From: Apophysomyces variabilis
Taxonomy: Eukaryota; Mucoromycota; Mucoromycetes; Mucorales; Mucoraceae
NCBI GenBank assembly: GCA_002749535.1
Contig: MZZL01000387.1
Coordinates: 327,249-391,248 of the forward strand
Length of the DNA stretch: 64,000 bases
Direction of reading: 5' to 3'
Under the pieces are notes generated by a model. That model was not told where the DNA came from and searched no databases. It saw only the letters and a list, made by a program, of their open reading frames with translations. The translations under genes and the position numbers were made by a program. Shown one piece after another: positions 11,239 to 23,986 of this stretch. The stretch's first letter is position 1. Every line of letters starts with the position of its first letter.

Positions 11239-12518
11239 ATGGCACTTTTTATTGGAAGAATCCCAAGAGAGATGAATCCTGTATGATCATAGCGTCACTT
11301 GGATTGTAGAAAGCTTTTACTAATCTCTGAGATTTAGCGTGATCTGGAGGACAGATTCTCAAAATTCGGCAAGATCACTCGTCTTGATGTGAAGCAAGGT
11401 AAAAAAGAAAGGGCAAGAGATAAATGTCAGTTGAACTTAAAAAAATATCCTTTGTTAAGGTTTTGGCTTTGTTGAATTTGAAGACAAGCGTGATGCTGAG
11501 GATGCATTGACTGGAGTTAACGGCAGTGTAAGCAACCGGCGAGTTGAGCTGCGCAGGCTGATATCAATTTTTGTTGCTACTAGGAACTTGTTGTTGAGTG
11601 GGCAAAGAATGGAGGAAAGAGACCTGGGGAAAATGAATGTTTCCATTGCGGAAAAGAAGGCAAGAAAATTTCAATAATATTTCTTTGTTTGAATGTTTTA
11701 ACTGACTTGTTCTTATGAACACAGGTCACTGGGCTAGAGACTGCCGTGAGAGGGGCCGGGATAGATTCGGCGGCCGTGGCCGAGATCGATCTCCCAGACG
11801 TGATCAAGGCCGTGGTGATCGTGACAGAAGGTATAGAGCCCCGTCTTCAGAATATATCAGTTTTCCGTGCCTTGTCAGTGTCCGGTAGCGGCGTGGGCGA
11901 TAAAAAAAAATTGTTGAAAGAGGGGGCAACGACGACCCGCAAGGTCTGCCTGTGTGTTTTGCCAGCTTTCTTCTTTTTCTTTGCCGCCTGCATGCTCGCT
12001 AGAAAAGGGGGAGAAAGGGAAAAAGGAAAAAAAGAAAGAGAGGAAAAAAAAAAGAAAGAGTGGAAGAGAGTGGAGAGAATATCTGCCCAGGCTGAACCAT
12101 CGACTGCTTTTATGACCTGCACGCACATACAAAAACACAAAGATCCCGTCCTGACACAATACCTTGGCTTTTTTCTTTTCTTTTTTTTGTATGCGCGTTC
12201 AAACCTGCCGATCCTTCATTCTTGCTGATGACTTGGTACGTGCCTATAAATAGATATGAACATGCATCCTGATATTTTTCCTTTATGACTTCCTTAGGAC
12301 CTTACAGAAGACATGACCGAGACTATGACCGCCGTGGCCGTGACCGATCCCCCCGCCGTGATGACTATCGCTCTGATCGAGACTATGATAGACGTACCAG
12401 CCGACGTGATCGTGATTATCCCAGAGAAGATCGCGAGCGTAGAGATGATGGCGAACGTCCCGAACGTAATGATCGTGGTGACAGAAACGATCGCAACCCA
12501 GAAAGAGACCACGAGTGA
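11239..12518 (+). CDS. SR splicing factor: RRM + CCHC zinc knuckle + RS tail (SRSF7/9G8-like)
   Basis: Six exons: 11239-11280, 11338-11398, 11460-11527, 11584-11659, 11725-11830, 12308-12518. The sum is 564 nt (187 aa), in frame throughout. The RRM (residues 1-~67) starts MALFIGRIPREMNP (RNP2-like) and contains GFGFVEFED (RNP1). A CCHC knuckle CFHCGKEGHWARDC follows, then an Arg/Asp/Ser-rich tail with RDRSPRR repeats. This order is that of SRSF7 in animals and RSZ proteins in plants: nuclear pre-mRNA splicing regulators that bind exonic enhancers and are regulated by SR-kinase phosphorylation. Intron 4 (11660-11724) begins GC and ends AG. Intron 5 is 477 nt, far longer than the others, as in SR genes whose retained introns regulate expression. 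The first intron has a TACTAATC branch-like motif. Confidence 0.85.
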
Positions 12519-12912
12519 ATAATTAGTCTATTAACATTCTAAGTTCCCTTTTGTCGAAGTTAGCTTTAGCGTAGAACGTTTAGTTCCTTGCAACAGCAAT
12601 CACAAATCTCTTTTATGCTTCAATGATAAATAGTGTCCGTTTTTTATGATTAAAAGCTTATTTGCAGGGATAGTTGTCTCCAAAAAAGTCCTATACGGAT
12701 TTTCTACGATGAAATTTTAGGATACGGTTGCCCTAAAAAATCGTGATGACTTCCCCAACGCAGCACATGTTCTATTCATGCAATCATTAACATCGGAAGC
12801 TAAAAGAGAGAGAGAGAGAGGACTATGATGGATAACAGTCGAAAACGTGTTAAAGAGGAAATGTATTTCTACTGAAAAAGGAAACCATTACAAAACTGTC
12901 CTCTTCTCTAAT
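12519..12912. other. Intergenic region between convergent genes, with (AG)n
   Basis: The SR gene and the NCBP3-like gene converge here. A GA dinucleotide run lies at about 12804-12820. No other feature seen. Confidence 0.5.
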
Positions 12913-13828
12913 TTACACAGCTGTCTGCTTAGGACCCAGCCTGCCTTTCAAGCTTTCAGGTAATTCAGCAGGTAGTTCGTTGTCTTCAGCCTGACTACCC
13001 GCATCATTCGATACGGTGGGCCTTCTTTGAATTGGAGACATTGACCTTCTTCGCGATCGATCTCTTCCACGGTCATGCTTTCGGTTGCCACTTCTACTTC
13101 TCCTCGAGTCTTCTCTTCGCCTTCCCAGTCGACTAAACACATCAGTCTCATCACGTCCTCGCCGCGCACCCAGTCGACTCATTATTGGAACAGAATCATC
13201 GTTCAATTTGTCCCTATTATAACTAGATTCTTCGGTACCGTGCAGAAGATAGTATCGACTCCTTTCGCGTGCCCCTCGTGCTTTAACATCCGCGGTCGTA
13301 GCAACGCGAATGTGCAGATTTTCAAAGGTACGGTCCTCGCGCACGTGTACCTTGGATTTACGCAAAAGAGTATGAGTAAGCTCGACTTCCTGTTCCAAAA
13401 GTGCTGTGGCAGCTGAAACTGCTTCTTCCTCTGTAGCAAAAACTAGGTTGCCTAGCCAGTTAAACCATGTCAATCACACGCTACGAGATGCAATCTCATT
13501 CCACGATCTTACAAGAGGAATCATTGATCCACTCAATGCGCTGCATATTAAGACCTTCACAGTAGGCTTTGATATCATTGGTGCTCATTTCATCAAGTCC
13601 ATAAAGAAACAACACATTAGGACGTGGTGTATCTTCTTGCTTGGTTTCTGAATCATCCTCTTTAGCAATCGACGATTTATCCGATGCGTGCGATATTTCG
13701 CTTTGTCCTGTACTTGTCGATGCTGGCTTCTCTTCCGGTTCAGTTACGTCTTTCACTGACTGATTTTGTTCGTTGTCTTGTTGCTCAGTGTTGTCAAAGT
13801 CGGCCGTGAGTGATTCAGCCTCTAACAT
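12913..13828 (-). CDS. NCBP3: Nuclear cap-binding protein subunit 3-like
   Basis: Two exons, 13828-13513 and 13451-12913 (855 nt, 284 aa). The junction restores the family core: exon 1 ends in IEWINDSSC and exon 2 begins NLVFATEEEAVSAA. With LFLYGLDEMSTNDIKAYCEG upstream, this is the RRM-like motif of NCBP3/ELYS-like (C17orf85) proteins, which bind the mRNA cap and work with the exon-junction and export machinery in metazoa. The first ~70 residues are acidic and low-complexity. The C-terminus carries an Arg/Ser-rich segment (GNRKHDRGRDRSRRRSMSP), usual for nuclear RNA proteins. It is shorter than the human protein (about 620 aa) because the tail is reduced. The intron has a strong GTAAGA donor and CTAG acceptor. 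It is head to head with IRE1. Confidence 0.8.
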
Positions 13829-14489
13829 GTCTGTCGATCACGGTAAGTTCGGCAAGCTGGAGAGAATGGGTGATTCTATAAACTGAAAGCGTACCAACAT
13901 CCATCGCTACTATGTCTTCCATATGGTATAAGAAAAGAAGGTCTGGATCAGGATGGAAAAAGGCAGGGTTGACTTTTGGACACCCGCTATACGGTGCAGT
14001 CACTTTATATGCAATTCAATTAACGGTATGCATTCTTTTCCTTTTTTCTGGTGTACTGAAGATGATCTTCGACCATTCATCAACGCTCGGCTAATAGCAT
14101 CCCAATGAATTCGATTAAATGGAAATGAACAGATATGCTAGGAAACTTTGTAGACTGAGCCCACGATCGCATATGGGATCTATATGCCATTTATACGATA
14201 GGGATAATAGTACAGATGAAATGTAGGCTCATTTCAGGCCTAAAAATAACAGTAGTTACTTGTCTTGTTACTGAATTGAACTTTGTTTTGCAGCGTCATA
14301 ACCTTTCGTTCGTGAGGTCAGTGCGTGTTTCATTATTACTGTATTGGGGAAAATTACAGAAGTGTGTTTTTCTTCCCGAAAAGCCCGACCAACCATATCG
14401 AATTCACCCTCCATTTCGCAGTCAGCGACTTCTAATTAACGCCGTTACGCATCTAGTCATACGCACAGAAAGTCATTCATCTTCTACTG
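13829..14489. promoter_or_regulatory. Divergent intergenic region between NCBP3-like and IRE1
   Basis: A 661-bp gap separates the two start codons, which are transcribed away from each other, so both promoters must lie here. Overlapping short frames are not supported as genes. I see no clear TATA box or UPR element by eye. Confidence 0.45.
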
Positions 14490-18063
<3,574 letters not shown>

Positions 18064-18634
18064 TTCATTCCCTGTTCCTTTACCCTTATCATTGTACATT
18101 TTATCTTTCTTTCTTTACCCGTTTTCTCACCTTCTCCTTTACCTCTCCTCGTACGTGTAACTAGTTTTGACTCGCCAGAAACCCGAACAAAGCGATGGAA
18201 ACGACAGAACTTTGTCAATGACAACTGTGTAAACAGAAACGAGTGACTCGGTGTCTACCTCACAGACAATGATGAGGCTAGAGTTGTGTGAGTTGTTCTT
18301 GTCTATGCATTTGGTCCGTATGAAGCACTCCTGCCGATAATGTAGTCTTGCATTGGCTAAATTTTTAATTCTTGCTGTTCCAGCAAGCTTTGTGTTCTAA
18401 ACGGCTAACTTGATCAATGTAAAAGATGGTACCATTTCTTGGAAGGATTCAATATAAGGATGACTCACACCTGGGCTGCTTTAGCGACCAGAATCAATTT
18501 AAAGCTGCTTAAATTCAATGAACTATGTTCTATTATGCTCTTTGGAACGTATTTAACTAACAAAAGGCAAGTCTAATCCACGGCTGGAAGTGATAGTGAT
18601 GGTAGATATGGCATGCTTTACAAAGGAGTCTATA
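18064..18634. other. Intergenic region between convergent IRE1 and TACO1
   Basis: This holds the 3' flanks of two convergent genes. No additional gene is recognised. Confidence 0.4.
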
Positions 18635-19860
18635 TTATTGCTGTTCCTCTTCAAAGGCGACGACAGCATTATGGTGGATTTTCACTACATCGTCCAGATT
18701 TTCCATGTCTTCTAGACATTTGTCCACTTGCTCGAAGGTTTCTTTATCCGTAATCTCGGTACCGGACTGTGGGATATAGGTCGCCTCCATCTGATGAATT
18801 TCGTAGTTTTGCTTTACCAAGGTTTGATTGATAGCATTTAACTGAGAAAACTCGCAAATGATCTATATAGTATTGTTAGATTGATAAACATCTGATAAAA
18901 ATATACTACCTCTACAAGATTGTCTTCGAATTCGATATCCTCTGCACCAGCCTCGATAGCTGCATCACTCATCTGGTCAAAATCATGACCAGACTCGCCA
19001 GGCCCGAAGACGATCTTGCCCTTTTTCTCAAATAACCAACCAACGGAGGAGACCGATCCACTGCACGATTTTGCTCAGAATTAATCGGATCAAGCCCAAA
19101 AACCGAATAACAAACAAAACACTTACCCAAGTCTATTCAACACTTCTTTGACTTCCTTTACAGTACGAGCCTTTTTGGCAGTTACCGCTTCACTGGGGAA
19201 CAGGGATCAATGGACGTGCTAAGTCGGTCTTTCTATGGTCCTTACATAATCATAGCAACACCCGCAGGTCCGTAGCATTCATACACTACATTTTCCATGT
19301 CACCTTTGTTTCTATCCGTTGCCTATCGAAATACAACACTCTTTCCGTTAAAGGATCTCTCGAATTAAATCACGGTCTCTGTACCTTTTTGATCGCATTC
19401 TCAATGCTTTCCTTTGGCATGTTCGCAGCCTTGGCACGATTAAGTACGGCAGCAAAGTTAGAATTGATGGTGGGATCAGCTCCTCCAGCTATCCAGAAGA
19501 ACAGGATCATTCAATATCACATTCGTGAACGATGTGTTATACGTTTCTTTACCGCGAACCGACGATACGATTTCTAGGGCAATTTTGGAATACAATTTGC
19601 TTTTCTTCGCGTCTTTTGCACCTTTGGTATGTTTTACTTTGCTCCATTTGTTGTGTCCCTTTATTTTCCAATCATGTCAATGGGCTTTATTGCATTGTTT
19701 GGTTGTTTCTCTGTTTGATTTTTTTCCTTACAGCAAATCGCTGTTGTTCGAGCTGCACCCATGTTGCCGGAACAAAAACCCGAGAAGGAATCGGTGAATG
19801 TAGGCGAAACAAAAGTTGTGTCGATGGACGACCATGCACCAATTTTCGTAACAAACTCAT
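18635..19860 (-). CDS. TACO1: Mitochondrial YebC/TACO1 translation factor
   Basis: Seven exons: 19860-19732, 19658-19553, 19488-19385, 19322-19246, 19192-19127, 19060-18910, 18862-18635 (861 nt, 286 aa), all in phase. The first 43 residues form a basic, Ser/Arg-rich mitochondrial presequence (MSLLRKLVHGRPSTQLLFRL). The YebC signature follows: GHNKWSKVKHTKGAKDAKKS, KIALEIVSSVR, INSNFAAVLNRAKAANMPKE, ENVVYECYGPAGVAMI, WLFEKKGKIVF and AAIEAGAEDIEF. Family knowledge: TACO1 (human) and its fungal relatives bind mitochondrial ribosomes and help translate difficult mRNAs such as COX1; bacterial YebC homologues were first described as transcription regulators. Its start codon lies 150 bp from that of the divergent cyclin gene. 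Confidence 0.93.
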
Positions 19861-20010
19861 GCTGCGTACGGGAAAAACACAAGCTTCACCCTTACTGTCC
19901 TTTGAGACCCTGCCTTTAATTAACAAATTTTAAATGACCGCCAGACCGAAGGAGTTAGAAAAAAAAAGCCTCGCCCATTTCTGCTTTGCCTTTCTCCTCG
20001 GTTTTGCTCC
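19861..20010. promoter_or_regulatory. 150-bp divergent promoter region (TACO1 / cyclin)
   Basis: Only 150 bp separates the two divergent ATGs (19860 minus, 20011 plus), so both promoters and 5' leaders must share it. No individual element was identified. Confidence 0.5.
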
Positions 20011-21183
20011 ATGACAAGAAAGAATTCCAAGCGTTCACTCATTCGTAAAGAACAATCCGAAAGGGACAAGCTGAAGTATTTGTCCAATTGCTCGGTAACG
20101 AAGCACTTGCCTTCTAAAACCATACCAACACTAAAACTGAACCGTAGCAATACGGGCAGGTAGTAGCCTTCCAGCAGTTACTGGGAACTGTGCAACGTCA
20201 GGGAATGCATGGAGGTTACATCTTTATTCCACTCGAATTAATAGGTTACATTTTTTCTTTGACAATACTGATGCTTACTGAACTTCTTTCAAAAAAAACA
20301 TAATATGTAGACTTGACGGCTTTTATGGCTAGTTTGGTGAATGGTCCTGATTTTCTTATGCCTGGTAGATGTGCTTTCGAATCGTATCGTGCTAGCGTGA
20401 ATTTCATACGAAAAACGCTCGCACGTGCTCATGTCTCATGTTCGTCTCTCGTACTTTGTCTCTGGTATATCGATCAATTCTTTCATCGTAATCAACTTAG
20501 ACGACATCGATCACTATGGCATCCTCATGATTTATTTGTCGCAAGCATTGTCATAGCAGATAAATACCTGTACGTAATTCACCTTTGCGGACTTTGGGCT
20601 AACCATAAACATTAGAGCGGACATTACGTGGACAAATGCAGATTGGGCTGAGTGGACAAATTACACCTATAGCTGTGAACAGATTAATAACTTAGAGCGA
20701 CGGTTTTTAAGCGATATGAATTACTCATTATTTCTGAACGAGGAGGACTACAGTCATTTTTGCAGTTATTTGGAGTTTCAGATCCACCTTCGACAAATTA
20801 TAGCCAACCCGTCACCCATTCTCTCACTATCCTATCACACCGTGGATGTCCTCAGTCGATCACTACAGCCCGCTTATGTCAAACGTCTGCGTCTGTCATT
20901 GAGACCTCTCGATGCAGTCTACTTGCTAGCCAAGACAGCCACCTCGATCTGCGTCGCATATATAGCTGCGGTGATGGCTGTAGCATCCATCACTTATGTA
21001 ATCTGCCAACATGCCGCATGGATGCACCATCAGATATTGGCAGCTCTTTCCCAGCGCCAGGTTCAGGAGCACGCAATAATCATGATGTTAGAGATGGTAA
21101 AATCATTGAATCAAGTTACCGATCGCTTTAGTATCCCATTGATCACTTGGGGTGGAAAAATCGAAAACATCACATGTCAATGA
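20011..21183 (+). CDS. Cyclin-box protein with hydrophobic C-terminal segment
   Basis: The best-supported exons are about 20312-20569 and 20616-21183, joined in frame by a 46-nt intron (GTACGT...TTAG). A basic N-terminal exon starting at 20011 (MTRKNSKRSLIRKEQSERDK) probably belongs to it, but I could not settle its 3' boundary (~20130-20159). The cyclin fold is seen in RASVNFIRKTLARAHVSCSS, SLVLCLWYIDQFF, FVASIVIADKYLADITWTN, WTNYTYSCEQINNLERRFLS and MNYSLFLNEEDY. These resemble PHO80/PCL-type and cyclin-Y-type cyclins, which partner CDK5/Pho85-class kinases. The region after the box (20944-21010) is a ~22-residue hydrophobic stretch (SICVAYIAAVMAVASITYVI) that could be a membrane anchor, unusual for a cyclin. 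The partner kinase is not in the window. Confidence 0.7.
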
Positions 21184-21303
21184 ATAGCTTAGCAGAAATC
21201 AAACACCGGTCTATCCTTTAGTCTACTTGCTCTTTCTCTCTTTTCTTTTGCACCTTTTTTTTATTCTTTTTCTTTGTGTCTTCCTCGCTGTGTCTTCTGT
21301 TCC

Positions 21304-22393
21304 ATGTCTTCACCATCCTCATCCGATCAGGATGAGCGAACGCGTTATCATGCAACATCCAATGCGATTGAACAATGGATAACGCAGATCAATAGAAGAG
21401 CTCCTGTCAACCTCGAATTCATTACGGACCCACTCTGTAAAGCTTCTGCCTATCGCATACGATCCCTAGAGGACTTTTACGCGAGATCCCGAATATTCCG
21501 ATTCTTAATTCGTAAAGGTGTCAATCCCACGTTGCTGTTCCTCGGCACCAGCACTGGTCTTGCGCTAGCTTTAAAACGCCTCTATTCTCGATCGACTTAC
21601 CTGACGTTAAACATCGTCGGCGTGTTATATCCCGCTTGGCGGTGCTGGCACTTAGTTAAAGCCTATGAACAAGAGGATCAGGCGGAGCACACAATAGAAA
21701 CCTTGCGTGAATGCAAATCCTGGCTTACTTATTGGATTTTATATGGCTGTTTCCAAGGTGAACATTTGAGGTTTTTTTAGTGACCAAAAGAAAAAGGGAA
21801 GCTCAACCTCTTTCCAAAAAGTGCTAGACGCATGGAAGCATGACATTCTTTTCCTATGTCCAAATTATAATATCTACAAACTGGTTATACTTTACTGGGC
21901 ACAAAACCCGCATTCAAGAGGTGCATATATCCTTTATCGACATGTTCTACAAAAGCCACGTTACGAAGACGATGATAGAGAACAACAAGCACAAAAACAA
22001 TCACAACAAGAACAGCTGCAGCAGCAAGAGGAAAAACAAAAACAACAGCAGCAACTTTATACCTCCATTTCACCTAACTTACAGGACGACGAAGACCTGA
22101 CGTTGATTGTAGAACGCACTCTGAACGAGACAGAATCTAGTGCGCCCTCTTTTCGTCTGCTAGATGGATACACACCACCCACGCTCGCAAACGATCATGA
22201 TAGTAATAGTAGCGGTAGCGAAAGTCCTTTAGAGAATCAAGACATGGAGGATCGTCACCCTGTTGGTCAAGTGAATAAGCAGGTAAGTCACGGTATTGTT
22301 AAAGGAGGGAAGGGGGGGTCTGCAACAGCTAATTAAGACATGAGGTAGAAATATCCGATTTTGGTTCCTATGGAAGAAGAAGTTGGATGGTAA
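21304..22393 (+). CDS. REEP/Yop1-type ER membrane-shaping protein (TB2/DP1/HVA22)
   Basis: Three exons: 21304-21757, 21822-22282, 22349-22393 (960 nt, 319 aa), in frame. The TB2/DP1/HVA22 core reads YLTLNIVGVLYPAWRCWHLV, CKSWLTYWILYGCFQ, then VLDAWKHDILFLCPNYNIYK and GAYILYRHVLQKP: hydrophobic hairpins that wedge into tubular ER and bend it. An N-terminal extension of ~95 residues includes another hydrophobic stretch (NPTLLFLGTSTGLALAL). The C-terminus is a Gln-rich run (around 21985-22055) and an acidic/Ser-rich tail. Yop1 in yeast is ~180 aa, so both extensions are extra. If the GTAAGT donor at 22283 is not used, translation stops at 22336 instead. An alternative upstream start is at 21274. 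Confidence 0.85.
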
Positions 22394-23551
22394 CTGCTTT
22401 AGCCGTCAAAAAGGGAAAGCGGGAGTAGAAAACTGGGAATATTTATTCTTTCTTTTATATATGTATATATCAAATAAGTGTAGCAATCATTTTGATTGCT
22501 TATTTATTAAAGCAATGATCCCACTGCTGCATTATCTCTACAGTTAGTGCTGACTTATATATATATATATAAGATGTTGCTTGATTATAAGCCCGGTTTG
22601 CAATCTTTCGATGTAACAGGATGGCTAATCAAGTTCAAGTCGTGTCTAACGAAAGAAAGGGGCTTTTTGGGAAAAAAGTTGGTTCATATACGGGTCTAGC
22701 TGTATGAGCTCAATGACGATAAAGTGGAATCGACAGAACTTGGGCGTCATTCGGATAAACCTGCATGATACAATGCTTTTACCTACTGATATAGGCCTCC
22801 CTAAAGCCCCGCGCCTTTTTCTCACGCAAGATTGATTCTAGCTATGTTGTATTTCTGTTTTTTTGTAACATGCTGTAGCAAAAAAAAAAACCAATTTATT
22901 ATTGAACACATGTGGGTCGTCACAAATGCAAATTAATTATATGAACAAACAAAAGATGGGGAGAGAAAGGAAAAGCCAAAGAGAAAAGAAAATAAAGGAA
23001 CACAGAACAGAAAAAAAAAATAGATACAGGAAAAGGGAAAGGGAAAGGGAAAGGGGAATTTCTCATACAGATTGGGCGAGGGTTTAAGATGGGAAAGAAG
23101 ACAACTTTGCAACAGTCAGGGTGCGCGTGTGTGTATATGTGTCTTTGTCTGTGTGTGTACGTGTCCTTGTGATTGGCTGTCTGATGTAAAGAGGAGGTTC
23201 TTTCTCTTTTTTTTTTTTGAGTTACGTTGCGTTCTAACTCCTTTTTAGCTTCGGCTCGCAAAACTTCACACGGAACAGGTTTGGTGACGGGTTCCACCTT
23301 TACAGATCGTTTCGGTTCGAAAGTGGATTCTCGGTTTGTTTCCTTTTTTCCCAGCAGAAGCCCTCAACCCTTAAGCCCCAGAGCGGTGGAAGGTATAATG
23401 AAAAATCAAAAAAAGTAAAAAGAAAAGAAAAGATAAACGATATGTATAATTCGATTTCCCTTGTTTGGTCTCTCTCCAACAATGGGAATGTTGCTAGTCA
23501 ACCCATTGGAGGAGTTGACCAGCAACCTGTGTCAATACAATATACAAAGTC
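22394..23551. other. Low-complexity intergenic region with possible exon remnants
   Basis: It contains an (AT)n run (about 22556-22572), A-rich tracts and a GGGAAA-type repeat at about 23030-23056. A minus-strand frame around 23220-23350 (TFEPKRSVKVEPVTKPVPCE then VLRAEAKKELERNV) has protein-like sequence and may be a last exon of the 23552-23986 gene, but I could not find a convincing splice pair. Confidence 0.35.
23030..23056. repeat. GGGAAA-type microsatellite
   Basis: Four to five tandem copies of a 6-bp purine unit (AAAGGG). Confidence 0.7.
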
Positions 23552-23986
23552 CTAAGCCAGGGTGGCTCGCGTCAGCAGTGGTGTTAAGAATCCGGTATCA
23601 TCATCCTCTTCTTCTGAAAAACAGCGGTAATTGGTAGATAAGGTTGTAAGAAAGAGAGGTCCATGGGTATCGATTTGTAACTTGGGTGGTTTTGGTTTCT
23701 TGGTTTCTTCAAGCGATCGGCGGGCGGCATTAGGAATGACGGATAGATCCAGTGGTTTGATCTGGGCTCTTCCACCTTGGTTTTTTGACGGTAATGGTAA
23801 GCATGGTTTTGGTGCAAGGAAATGGGGCCGGAATGTTTCAATGGGGGGTTGATTTGCAAAACAGGAACGGTCATAATCAGTTGCGCTGTGTGTGTACCGT
23901 ACGAGGTGTATAGCACTAAAGCGTACTGTCTTCTTTTTCTTGTTATTGTGGCTATTGGGTGTATTTAGAAAGGTATGTGGTGACAT
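23552..23986 (-). CDS. Uncharacterised fungal protein with KTVRF and YDRS motifs
   Basis: A single frame of 144 codons starting MSPHTFLNTPNSHNNKKKKT. The striking part is KKKTVRFSAIHLVRYTHSAT followed by DYDRSCF. KTVRF fits the RVxF-type docking motif of protein phosphatase 1 partners, and a 'VRF...YDRS' arrangement occurs in several fungal regulatory proteins of unknown function. The rest is Pro/Lys-rich and ends in an acidic patch (SEEEDDDTGF). No domain, signal peptide or membrane segment is present. The conserved motif supports translation, but the gene may have further exons downstream (towards 23220). PP1 binding is an inference from a short motif. Confidence 0.5.
   Translation of the reverse strand: MSPHTFLNTPNSHNNKKKKTVRFSAIHLVRYTHSATDYDRSCFANQPPIETFRPHFLAPKPCLPLPSKNQGGRAQIKPLDLSVIPNAARRSLEETKKPKPPKLQIDTHGPLFLTTLSTNYRCFSEEEDDDTGFLTPLLTRATLA

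Noticed and set aside
11746..12228. A 160-codon plus-strand frame and overlapping minus-strand frames
   Set aside because: They run out of frame across exon 5 and the 477-nt intron of the SR gene and translate A/G- or T/C-rich tracts.
12294..12522. Additional frames over the RS tail on both strands
   Set aside because: Shadows of the codon-biased Arg/Asp/Ser repeat; the correct frame follows from the RRM-CCHC exons.
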